Shown here piece by piece: positions 6,746 through 12,690 of a stretch of DNA of 12,690 nucleotides (position 1 is the stretch's first letter; each line of letters opens with the position of its first letter). The position numbers and the translations under genes were made by a program. Source of the stretch: Methanobacteriota archaeon. GTDB taxonomy: Archaea > Thermoplasmatota > Poseidoniia > Poseidoniales > Thalassarchaeaceae. The DNA is taken from positions 1 through 12,690 of the forward strand of contig PCAI01000050.1 in assembly GCA_002731195.1 (NCBI GenBank), written 5' to 3'. The notes beneath the pieces were generated by a model. The model ran no database searches, had not been told where the DNA came from, and worked only from the letters and a program-made list of their open reading frames with translations.

Positions 6746-8590
6746 TCAGTATACATCTCTGAGATATCTTTTTTCAGTTTTCATCATTGTCGTCTCTACA
6801 AAATCTTTAGCTTGTTCAGTAGTCATATCGCCATGTTCAGAACAAATTTTAATCAACGTTTTATGGACATCTTTTGCCATCCTTGATTTATCTCCACAAA
6901 CATAGAAGTATGCTCCTTCATCTATCCACTTCCATATTTCTTCACCATTTTTATCCATTAAATGTTGAACATATACCTTCTCAGTACCTGTTCGTGACCA
7001 TGCCAAATCATGCTTATTAAGAATTCCCTTTTTCTTCCAGTCTTCCATTTCTTCTTTGTAGTAGTATTCGCCTTCTTCTGTCCAATCGCCAAAAAATAGC
7101 CAATTCCTACCTGTTGCATTATCAATGTCTCTTTGCTCTAGAAATGCTCTGAAAGGTGCTATGCCTGTTCCTGGGCCTACCATTATGATATCTTTTGATT
7201 TATCATCAGGTAAAACAAATGATCTAGTTGGAGACATAAATATCCCAATGCCTGTTTCTTCTACTTCACACATATCAGACAAAAATCCAGTACATAATCC
7301 TGCTTTGTCTCTTCCATGATGTGAATATCTTACTATCCCTACTGTGAGATGAACTGTTCCCGGTTCAAAGTCAGGGCTACTTGCAATCGAATAAAGCCTT
7401 GGCTTCAATCTATCCATTCCTTCTAGTAATTGTTGTGCACTGAAGTTTATATTGCTAAAATCCCCTAAAGCATCTATATAATCTCTGGACCAAATATAAT
7501 CTTCCATTTCTTCTCCATCAGAGGATAATTTTTTCCATAAAGCTAAACTAGGATCAGAGACAGAACCTACTTCTTCATATCCTTCAGGTATATCTTCATC
7601 ATTTCCAGTACCTTCCCAATCTATGATCACAACTCCATTTTCTTCAGATATTCTCTTCCTTTTGATTATCTTAATATCAATCTCTCCTGAATCACTATCT
7701 AAATATTCACCCAACTTCATAATCCATTTCTTTGATAACCTGTGTACTTCATATTGACTTGTTAAAGCTTCTTTTAGCGTACATTTTCCTAAGTGAGTTT
7801 CGACTTCTTCATCGCCAGTAAAATTACACAGTGCTAATATCTCTTCTACTAAATCAGGGCGACAAATAGGGATTATCCCTAACGCATCTCCTGCCTTATA
7901 GTCTAAACCTGAATCACCTAAATCAAAAACAATATGTCTAGTTTCTTTACCTGAATCTTTCCCATTGAGTATGTAGTTTTGATTTAAATGAGAAGTATAT
8001 GGATTTTTTGCACTCCATTTAGATTTCACAACCTTATCCTGACTACTAGTTTCTTCAATTGTTTCTGTTACAACTTCTTTGATTATTTTCTTATCTTCTA
8101 CAACTTCTTCGGAAATAATTGGTTTTTCTAAATCCTCAACTAGAGACATTTTCTTCAGAACTGCTTCAGACCATGATTGTGCCGGTTCTTCAAAATCTAC
8201 ATCGCAATCAACTCTATCATGTATTCTTGTTGCACCTTTTGATTCAAACCACATATCCCATTCCTTTCCAGATTCACAGAATAAATCATAAGACGAATCT
8301 CCTAATGCCAAAACTGAGAAATGTAATCCACTTAATGAATCAATTTCGTTACCATTCGCAGCTTCCCATAAATCTTCAGCATTATCAGGTTGTTCTCCAT
8401 CTCCCCAAGTACTGCAACAAATAAGAACTCTAGTGTGCCCAACAATTTCATCTATTGATATTTCATCCATCGCCCTTACTATGGGTTCCAAATTATGTTC
8501 AATTGCCCCTTGACCTGTTTGTATTGCAATTTCTTCTGAATTTCCGGACTGAGAGCCATATAAAATAAGAATTGAACGAGCAGTAGACAC
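6746..8590 (-). CDS. cysJ: CysJ-type NADPH-dependent diflavin reductase (sulfite reductase flavoprotein-like)
   Basis: It should move electrons from NADPH through FAD and FMN to a partner redox protein. Domain order in 614 residues is: flavodoxin-like FMN domain (5-150, phosphate loop GSQSGNSEE at 12-20, STWGDGE at 60-66), a charged Glu/Val/Thr linker (about 150-190), the FAD domain with connecting region (190-440; RLYSIASS at 398-405, GLCTGFLSD at 431-439) and an NADPH domain (GPGTGIAPFRAF at 472-483, NWLFFG at 496-501, YVCGD at 563-567). The C-terminus RYLRDVY nearly matches the RYQRDVY end of E. coli CysJ (599 residues). The connecting region holds an acidic stretch (about 298-345) that looks longer than usual. 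The start codon is GTG. No sulfite reductase hemoprotein (CysI) is adjacent, so a different acceptor is possible. It is the first gene of the cysJ-accC-pfkB cluster. Confidence 0.92.
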   Translation of the reverse strand: MSTARSILILYGSQSGNSEEIAIQTGQGAIEHNLEPIVRAMDEISIDEIVGHTRVLICCSTWGDGEQPDNAEDLWEAANGNEIDSLSGLHFSVLALGDSSYDLFCESGKEWDMWFESKGATRIHDRVDCDVDFEEPAQSWSEAVLKKMSLVEDLEKPIISEEVVEDKKIIKEVVTETIEETSSQDKVVKSKWSAKNPYTSHLNQNYILNGKDSGKETRHIVFDLGDSGLDYKAGDALGIIPICRPDLVEEILALCNFTGDEEVETHLGKCTLKEALTSQYEVHRLSKKWIMKLGEYLDSDSGEIDIKIIKRKRISEENGVVIIDWEGTGNDEDIPEGYEEVGSVSDPSLALWKKLSSDGEEMEDYIWSRDYIDALGDFSNINFSAQQLLEGMDRLKPRLYSIASSPDFEPGTVHLTVGIVRYSHHGRDKAGLCTGFLSDMCEVEETGIGIFMSPTRSFVLPDDKSKDIIMVGPGTGIAPFRAFLEQRDIDNATGRNWLFFGDWTEEGEYYYKEEMEDWKKKGILNKHDLAWSRTGTEKVYVQHLMDKNGEEIWKWIDEGAYFYVCGDKSRMAKDVHKTLIKICSEHGDMTTEQAKDFVETTMMKTEKRYLRDVY

Positions 8591-8716
8591 AATTAAACCT
8601 CAAACTAACTATGTCCTCCGAGTTGAAACATGTTTATGAATAGATGCTGAAGAAGATATGCACTCGAACCACTATCGAAGTGATTAAGTCAAATCTTAGA
8701 CACGCAATCTACAATC
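8591..8716. promoter_or_regulatory. Divergent spacer with a perfect 10-bp palindrome
   Basis: These 126 nt separate the cysJ-like gene (minus) from the hydrolase gene (plus) and must carry both promoters. The clearest element is the perfect palindrome aaacatgttt at 8626-8635, about 36 nt upstream of the cysJ start, a plausible operator position. A weak AT-rich stretch at 8681-8695 lies about 27 nt from the hydrolase ATG. No open frame of interest is present. Confidence 0.35.
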
Positions 8717-9511
8717 ATGATTCGCATCGACTTCCTAGGTACTGGAAATGCTTTTACACCTCTTGGTAGACTTCATGCTTTAGCACTTATTGATAATAAA
8801 ATTTTAATCGACACTCCTCCTACTTTAATCACACAATTACGTAGAAAAGGAATTAATACTTCCGCCATAGAACATTTATTATTCACTCATTGGCATGCAG
8901 ATCATACTTTTGGATTTCCATTCTTTCTGCTTGAAAGGAAGTATATTTCAGATCCAAAACAGAAAAAAAAACTGAATATATATCTTAGGCCCGGGGGTAA
9001 GAAAATCTTGTCAGATTTATGTAATATGGGATTCCCAGGTAGTCTAGAAGATATGGAAAAAACTTCTAATTGGTTTGAAGAAGAAAAAATAAGTTTGCCA
9101 AAAACCAACTGGGAATTTGAGAGATTTGCTGTACTCCATACTCCTGAAACAGATCCTCATGGGTATGAATTGACACACAATAGTGGATTGGTGATATTAC
9201 ATTGTGGTGATTCAGGGCCATGTGAGGAGATAGAGAAAAGGGCCGAAAAGTCAGATATCGTCATTCTTGAGATGGGGATGCCAGATATAGGTGATTTCCC
9301 GTATCATTATACTCCAAGTGACGTAAGGCGTTTTTCTAAAAAATTTCCAAACACCTTAATCTTAGTAACGCACAACTTTTCCAATTCTAGTGAATCCAAT
9401 GAAGGTTTTTCAATACCCGATCTGCCTGAGAGAGTACACCAATTAGAAGACGGAGATGTACTAGAAATTTCTCCTCAAAAAAACTTTAAAATAACTAGCC
9501 ATAATAAATAA
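8717..9511 (+). CDS. Metallo-beta-lactamase-fold hydrolase (RNase Z-like superfamily)
   Basis: This is a 264-residue zinc-dependent hydrolase. It opens with the typical strand and turn MIRIDFLGTGNAF and carries the metal signature HWHADH at 58-63. Further ligands are His141 (AVLHTPETD), Asp165 (HCGDSG) and His219 (LVTHNF). The order HxHxDH-H-D-H and the start LGTG resemble RNase Z, PhnP and related phosphodiesterase-like members. However, a clear RNase Z flexible arm and the usual tRNase Z residues are not evident, so tRNA 3' processing is only one option. The gene stands alone, divergent from cysJ and followed by T-rich DNA. ATG 8717 places the LGTG motif at the usual distance from the N-terminus. 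Confidence 0.88.
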   Translation: MIRIDFLGTGNAFTPLGRLHALALIDNKILIDTPPTLITQLRRKGINTSAIEHLLFTHWHADHTFGFPFFLLERKYISDPKQKKKLNIYLRPGGKKILSDLCNMGFPGSLEDMEKTSNWFEEEKISLPKTNWEFERFAVLHTPETDPHGYELTHNSGLVILHCGDSGPCEEIEKRAEKSDIVILEMGMPDIGDFPYHYTPSDVRRFSKKFPNTLILVTHNFSNSSESNEGFSIPDLPERVHQLEDGDVLEISPQKNFKITSHNK

Positions 9512-9563
9512 TTTTTCATTTCTTTTTGTTCTATTTTCTCTTACATAATCTAAATCTTTTTTT
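9512..9563 (+). terminator. Oligo-T tracts after the hydrolase gene
   Basis: Directly after the TAA come ttttt at 9512-9516, ttttt at 9523-9527, tttt at 9534-9537 and a seven-T run at 9557-9563. Repeated T tracts in the non-template strand are the known archaeal intrinsic terminator. There is no matching hairpin. Confidence 0.5.
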
Positions 9564-9592
9564 CAAGTTCTAAGACATGCTTATTATCTTTG

Positions 9593-9639
9593 ACTTACTC
9601 GCTAGGAGACATGTGCTAGTGCGCTATTAACATGTAAGT
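9593..9639. repeat. Nested inverted repeats upstream of orc1/cdc6
   Basis: An outer pair acttac (9593-9598) / gtaagt (9634-9639) encloses an imperfect inner pair cgctag (9600-9605) / ctagtgcg (9616-9623) around acatgt (9609-9614). A second acatgt follows at 9630-9635. The right arm touches the putative TATA box of orc1/cdc6. It could be an operator for autoregulation or part of an origin. I see no canonical origin recognition box (TTCCAnTGGAAA type) here. Confidence 0.3.
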
Positions 9640-9647
9640 TAAATAAG
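9638..9647 (+). promoter_or_regulatory. TATA-like box for orc1/cdc6
   Basis: The sequence gttaaataag is centred about 42 nt before the ATG at 9684, giving a predicted short leader of roughly 15 nt. It is the best TATA match in the 172-nt spacer. No strong Shine-Dalgarno sequence is seen before the ATG. Confidence 0.4.
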
Positions 9648-9683
9648 TGCATCAGTATCTGTTTTTAGGACGTTGTGTGAAAT

Positions 9684-10922
9684 ATGGACGGGAATATTTT
9701 TGAGAAAATTCTTGGCCAAGAAAGTCTATTCATGAACAGAAAAATCTTTGATCATGGCTTTGAACCATCAAGACTTCCTCATAGGGAAAATGAAATTAAT
9801 TCATTAGTAAAGAACCTTGTAGACGCATTACATGGCCACATACCTTCAAATATGCTTCTTTATGGAGTTCCTGGAGCCGGCAAGACTGTTGTTACTAGAT
9901 ATGTTCTTCGGCAATTAAGAGAAAAGGGAAACGAACTAGAGCAACATGTCCATGCTTATGAGATAAATTGTAGAAGTATCGACACTAAGTATAGGGTCGT
10001 TCAGTATATTGCATCTGAACTACAAGAACGGGGGGATGTAACAGTTCCTTTTACTGGCTGGCCAACAGATCGTGTATTGGAAACCTTAGTTAGTAGAATG
10101 GATAGGATTGGAGGAGTACATATCATCGTACTTGATGAGATTGACAATTTAGTATCTAGGGCAGGAGATGGCTTACTTTACAATTTAACCAACCTAAATA
10201 CTCGATTATCAAATTCACGATGCTGCATAATAGGAATAAGTAATGATTTGAATTTTACTCAACAACTAGATCCTAGGGTGATATCCAGACTTAGTCAAGA
10301 AGACATAGTATTCCATCCTTATGGAGCCTCAGAAATAGAAAATATCTTGTCAAAAAGAGTAGAAGATGGATTAAAAAAAGGAATTTTGAAAGATGGTGTA
10401 GTTAGTCTATGTGCGGCTTTAGCAGCCCAAGAACACGGAGATGCTAGAAGGGCATTAGATTTATTGCGGATATCTGTTCAAAAAGCAGAGCAAAATTCAG
10501 AAGAGAAAGTAGAAACTACACATGTTAAAATAGCACAAAGCCAATTAGAATATGATCAAGTAACTCCAGTCCTCAAAACTCTTCCTCTACATCAAAAATT
10601 AGTTCTACTATCTATATGCCTCAATGAAGAGAATGGTTTGAAAAATATCTCTACAGGAGATGTTTATAGGACATATGCAGATGCCTGCATTTTAATCCAT
10701 GTTGAGCCTCTAACTACTCGACGAGTCTCTTCTCTTCTAAATGAGCTAGATACATTAGGGCTCATAATCGCTAGAAATGTAAGTAAAGGGAGAGGAGGTA
10801 GAAGTAAACAAGTTAATTCTGCTACACCTAAAGCAATAGACTGTATTTCTTTGATGAGTGAGAATGAACCATTAATAGCAGAAGCAGCCCTTGGCAAGTA
10901 TAAACTACAATCAAAACTATAG
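9684..10922 (+). CDS. cdc6: Orc1/Cdc6 replication initiator
   Basis: This AAA+ protein binds archaeal replication origins and helps load the MCM helicase. In 412 residues it shows Walker A GVPGAGKT (61-68), Walker B IIVLDEID (147-154), sensor 1 GISNDLN (184-190), an arginine-finger region DPRVISRLSQ (196-205) and sensor 2 GDARRALDLL (252-261). A C-terminal winged-helix domain (about 285-412) carries a basic wing, KGRGGRSKQ, for DNA contact. Length and order match archaeal Orc1/Cdc6. The ATG at 9684 leaves a normal N-terminal extension of some 35 residues before the conserved R-E-N-E-I motif. In many archaea the origin lies next to this gene; the upstream spacer has inverted repeats but no recognisable origin box. 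A separate membrane-protein gene follows after 54 nt. Confidence 0.95.
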   Translation: MDGNIFEKILGQESLFMNRKIFDHGFEPSRLPHRENEINSLVKNLVDALHGHIPSNMLLYGVPGAGKTVVTRYVLRQLREKGNELEQHVHAYEINCRSIDTKYRVVQYIASELQERGDVTVPFTGWPTDRVLETLVSRMDRIGGVHIIVLDEIDNLVSRAGDGLLYNLTNLNTRLSNSRCCIIGISNDLNFTQQLDPRVISRLSQEDIVFHPYGASEIENILSKRVEDGLKKGILKDGVVSLCAALAAQEHGDARRALDLLRISVQKAEQNSEEKVETTHVKIAQSQLEYDQVTPVLKTLPLHQKLVLLSICLNEENGLKNISTGDVYRTYADACILIHVEPLTTRRVSSLLNELDTLGLIIARNVSKGRGGRSKQVNSATPKAIDCISLMSENEPLIAEAALGKYKLQSKL

Positions 10923-10944
10923 TCGTCCATTACTCCTCGATAAT

Positions 10945-10952
10945 CATTATAC
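10945..10952 (+). promoter_or_regulatory. TATA-like box for the four-helix membrane protein, suggesting a leaderless transcript
   Basis: The sequence cattatac is centred about 29 nt before the ATG at 10977 in the 54-nt spacer after orc1/cdc6. The spacing predicts transcription starting at or within a few bases of the start codon, so the gene may be transcribed independently of orc1/cdc6. Confidence 0.45.
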
Positions 10953-10976
10953 GAAAAGGGCAATTCGCGGTAATTA

Positions 10977-11495
10977 ATGAGTGACGATGCGGTAGAATGG
11001 AAAACCTCTCTGATTAGGCCAAGTATGACTCTTTCACGGATTTTACTAATTCTGGGAGTATGGGCATTAATTTTGAATATAGTAAATCTGACAATTGGCG
11101 CCTATTCAGGAAGGAAGGCATTATGGTCAGGCTTCTTCTTCTCTGGAGATTCAAACACTACGTCTTCGAACTTAGTCATGGGTGATGTATTTTTCTTACT
11201 AATCGCATTAACCCTTTGCTTTTTGGGCCTAAAAGGTATTCGCAATGCAATAGGTGAAGGTAATAATTTATTGGAATCAATATTGTCCGATTTATCTCTT
11301 TTTGGTAGTAACTTGTTTTCATCAGAAAACGGTCTTCTACGTTCTTTAGGTTCTTGGTTAATGGTAATTGGATTTATTTTCTATATTTGTTGGAGTATTT
11401 TTAATGAAACTTGGTTAGACCCAGGCGTCTACTCAGTAATGATAACTTTGATATCCTTCGGATACGGAATGTTACTATTTTCTGATTCTGAATAA
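10977..11495 (+). CDS. Small membrane protein with four predicted transmembrane helices
   Basis: I do not recognise this 172-residue protein. Four hydrophobic segments are clear: about 19-42 (RILLILGVWALILNIVNLTI), 68-86 (VFFLLIALTLCFLGL), 121-142 (LMVIGFIFYICWSIF) and 148-168 (VYSVMITLISFGYGMLLF). The first loop (about 43-67) is rich in Ser, Gly and Asn. The loop between helices 2 and 3 (87-120) is also Ser/Asn-rich with alternating Leu and may form an amphipathic helix. No signal peptide cleavage motif, metal ligands or catalytic pattern are visible. It follows orc1/cdc6 by 54 nt with its own TATA-like box and ends 6 nt before the stop of the converging CoA-synthesis gene. Function is unknown; the coding call rests on the hydrophobic pattern and promoter spacing. 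Confidence 0.75.
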   Translation: MSDDAVEWKTSLIRPSMTLSRILLILGVWALILNIVNLTIGAYSGRKALWSGFFFSGDSNTTSSNLVMGDVFFLLIALTLCFLGLKGIRNAIGEGNNLLESILSDLSLFGSNLFSSENGLLRSLGSWLMVIGFIFYICWSIFNETWLDPGVYSVMITLISFGYGMLLFSDSE

Positions 11496-11501
11496 TGATA
11501 T

Positions 11502-12539
11502 TCATAAAGTATCAAAACTAGATAATATTTCTTTACATCTTTTTTTGGTTTCTTCTTCAGTTATCCTAACTACAAGCCCCCTTCCTGGCTGACCATAAAC
11601 CAATACTGTTCCAAGTGGAGCAACTAAATGAATTATTAAAGGCGCCAAATCTTCCTCTCCTTCTACATTTATGATACAAGTTGATTTGTCAACTAACCAT
11701 TTTTCCAATGACAATTTACAAACTTCAAATAATGACTTAGTCAATCTACCTGCAGGATTAACGCATGTTAAATAATTATCATACTTTTTATAATCAATAT
11801 TCTTTGCTTGCACCCATTCCTCTCTTTTTGTTTTGCCATCAATTAGGGCAACATCTGCGCAATTATCTAATTCTTGTAATGTCAAAGTCGTTACATCACC
11901 AACAGCAATTAATGGAACCTCGTTGTTTAGATATTTTTCCATAACAATTTTCATAGCGTACTCATAATCTTCATCTTTACCTTCTATTAATTCGCCAAAT
12001 GGTTGTTTGAGCATTTTCTCTGCATGTTTTGTCATTACTAAATCTGTCGCTACTACATCTTTACTTATGGGATTGAAATACGGATATATCCAAGAATTAC
12101 CCAACCTATCAATTTCCCCATTTCTTATTCTAGTACTTGATATTGGTTTTCCGTCCCAAGCATTTTCATGGCCAACTTCAATAATTTCTAATTCATCTAA
12201 AATTTTACTCTTTCTCATTTTATTTATCTCAACACATATGCCTACCGTTTCGGGAGTACAGATGATTGCAGATGCGTTGGGATGATTGGGGGCAGGGCCA
12301 TATTTATCTTCCAATAATCCAAATTCAACCTTACTTAGACTATCTTCATCCAAATTACTAATTATGTCATTTTTCCGATCTTGCCAATTCATCGTCAATA
12401 TATTATTTTTCTTAGCTATTTCATCAGATATAACCCAAATCTCAATTTTATTGCACTTTTCTAATGCTATTCTTATTAATTTCCTATGCCCTGCATGAAA
12501 CCTGTCAAAAGTCCCTCCTATAAGGCCCAAATTATACAT
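11502..12539 (-). CDS. Bifunctional phosphopantetheine adenylyltransferase / GTP-dependent dephospho-CoA kinase (DUF359) fusion
   Basis: This protein should carry out the last two steps of CoA synthesis: 4'-phosphopantetheine plus ATP to dephospho-CoA, then phosphorylation to CoA. Residues 1-155 are an archaeal-type nucleotidyltransferase with GGTFDRFHAGH at 8-18 (HxGH motif) and ISSTRIR at 133-139. Residues about 160-345 are a DUF359 domain, the family shown in Thermococcales to be a GTP-dependent dephospho-CoA kinase: VGDVTT (213-218), DGKTKR (234-239), NPAGRLT (261-267), VEGEEDL (292-298) and YGQPGRG (315-321). Both halves keep their key motifs, so both are probably active. I prefer the ATG at 12539, which puts LGLIGGTFD at the N-terminus as in PPAT enzymes and fits a TATA-like box 29 nt upstream. 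An upstream in-frame ATG at 12566 would add nine residues. It converges on the membrane-protein gene with a 6-nt gap. Confidence 0.9.
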   Translation of the reverse strand: MYNLGLIGGTFDRFHAGHRKLIRIALEKCNKIEIWVISDEIAKKNNILTMNWQDRKNDIISNLDEDSLSKVEFGLLEDKYGPAPNHPNASAIICTPETVGICVEINKMRKSKILDELEIIEVGHENAWDGKPISSTRIRNGEIDRLGNSWIYPYFNPISKDVVATDLVMTKHAEKMLKQPFGELIEGKDEDYEYAMKIVMEKYLNNEVPLIAVGDVTTLTLQELDNCADVALIDGKTKREEWVQAKNIDYKKYDNYLTCVNPAGRLTKSLFEVCKLSLEKWLVDKSTCIINVEGEEDLAPLIIHLVAPLGTVLVYGQPGRGLVVRITEEETKKRCKEILSSFDTL

Positions 12540-12564
12540 TTTAATCACTATGGATATTTCACTC

Positions 12565-12572
12565 AAATATTG
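12565..12572 (-). promoter_or_regulatory. TATA-like box for the PPAT-DPCK gene
   Basis: On the minus strand the sequence caatattt is centred about 29-30 nt before the ATG at 12539, matching a leaderless start there. It overlaps the alternative ATG at 12566, which argues against that longer start. It also lies just upstream of the GC-rich segment on the other strand. Confidence 0.45.
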
Positions 12573-12577
12573 ATGTG

Positions 12578-12689
12578 CCCCGAGGTGTAACGGCTACCTT
12601 CACAGTATTACTCTGGCGCCTGACCCACCCCGGGACGTCTGTCGGACTGTGTGGTAGTCCCTTGATTCATTCCTTTCAGTCCTCAGGGG
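12578..12689 (+). ncRNA. Putative structured RNA of unknown type, possibly extending past the right edge
   Basis: The last 120 bases are about 57 percent G+C in a strongly AT-rich window, and I find no convincing reading frame on either strand. Two long-range helices are visible. P1 pairs ccccgagg (12578-12585) with cctcagggg (12681-12689), 8 bp with one bulged A at 12685. P2 pairs ggctacc (12592-12598) with ggtagtc (12653-12659), one G-U included; after a 2x1 internal loop, cacagt (12601-12606) pairs with actgtg (12646-12651). P2 thus totals 13 bp. A small inner hairpin gac-gtct-gtc (12634-12643) is possible. The G-U pair weakly favours the plus strand. It lacks the tRNA T-loop, the 5S loop-C CCGAAC motif and the SRP GGAGCA loop, so it remains unidentified. 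It may be a complete RNA of about 112 nt or one end of a larger one. Confidence 0.5.
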
Positions 12690-12690
12690 A

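Noticed and set aside
8119..8424. A 101-codon plus-strand frame opposite the cysJ-like gene.
   Set aside because: It is antisense to a well-conserved flavodoxin domain, and its translation is low-complexity with no family pattern.
9512..9683. A canonical archaeal origin recognition box next to orc1/cdc6.
   Set aside because: No TTCCAnTGGAAA-like element or G-rich tail is visible; only diverged inverted repeats are present.
12540..12566. A nine-residue longer start for the PPAT-DPCK fusion.
   Set aside because: It overlaps the TATA-like box and places extra residues before the first strand of the nucleotidyltransferase; not fully excluded.
12587..12603. The 3' end of 16S rRNA on the minus strand, from the 11-base match aaggtagccgt.
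   Set aside because: Similarity stops outside those bases; the flanks lack the conserved GTCGTAACA before it and the GGATCACCTCC after it.
12577..12690. A tRNA gene, because GGTGTAACGGC resembles the D-arm of archaeal tRNA-Gln and TCTGG could hold a CTG anticodon.
   Set aside because: The anticodon stem does not pair, no T-loop (TTCRANY with flanking stem) is present, and no matching acceptor end is found even allowing for an intron.
12545..12690. An open plus-strand frame to the right edge (from the GTG at 12575: VPRGVTATF...).
   Set aside because: No ATG start, no family resemblance, and the base composition and helices fit an RNA better.
1..12690. CRISPR arrays, insertion sequences or phage genes.
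   Set aside because: No regularly spaced repeats, terminal inverted repeats, transposase or integrase motifs were found; the window looks like ordinary chromosomal DNA.

Overview
The window looks like an AT-rich euryarchaeal genome fragment, most plausibly an uncultured marine lineage such as Marine Group II/III (Poseidoniales-like). The lineage guess rests on gene content only. Archaeal signs are an Orc1/Cdc6 initiator, an archaeal-type phosphopantetheine adenylyltransferase fused to a DUF359 (GTP-dependent dephospho-CoA kinase) domain, a possible TBP-fold protein, TATA-like boxes about 29-30 nt upstream of several start codons (as expected for leaderless mRNAs), and few Shine-Dalgarno sites. 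Mixed in are genes of bacterial flavour: a CysJ-type flavoprotein reductase, a biotin carboxylase, a PfkB kinase and a hotdog thioesterase.

Layout. Positions 1-1136 (minus) hold a two-gene cluster: a divergent TraB/PrgY-like protein followed after 4 nt by a TBP-like protein cut by the left edge. A 93-nt divergent spacer leads to a plus-strand run: acyl-CoA thioesterase (1230-1679), an EF-Tu/SelB-like protein that has lost its GTPase motifs (1727-2710), and a protein with a membrane hairpin and a very long polar tail (2793-4400). The last gene overlaps the end of the converging minus-strand cluster by 9 bp. That cluster reads cysJ-like (8590-6746), biotin carboxylase (6701-5355), pfkB-like kinase (5354-4392); the last two abut as TGA-ATG.

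From 8717 the plus strand carries a metallo-beta-lactamase-fold hydrolase, a T-rich spacer with nested inverted repeats, orc1/cdc6 (9684-10922) and a four-helix membrane protein (10977-11495). Converging on these from the right is the PPAT-DPCK fusion (12539-11502). The last 120 bases are strikingly GC-rich (about 57 percent) and fold into long-range helices with no convincing reading frame, so they probably hold part or all of a structured RNA that I could not identify.

How the genes work together. Three loci touch CoA chemistry: the last two steps of CoA synthesis in one polypeptide, a biotin carboxylase without its carboxyltransferase or biotin carrier partner in the window, and an acyl-CoA thioesterase. 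The CysJ-like reductase has no CysI hemoprotein beside it, so its electron acceptor is open. The most interesting points are the unidentified RNA, the CoA fusion enzyme, the GTPase-dead translation-factor paralogue, the disordered membrane protein and the possible second TBP-like protein.
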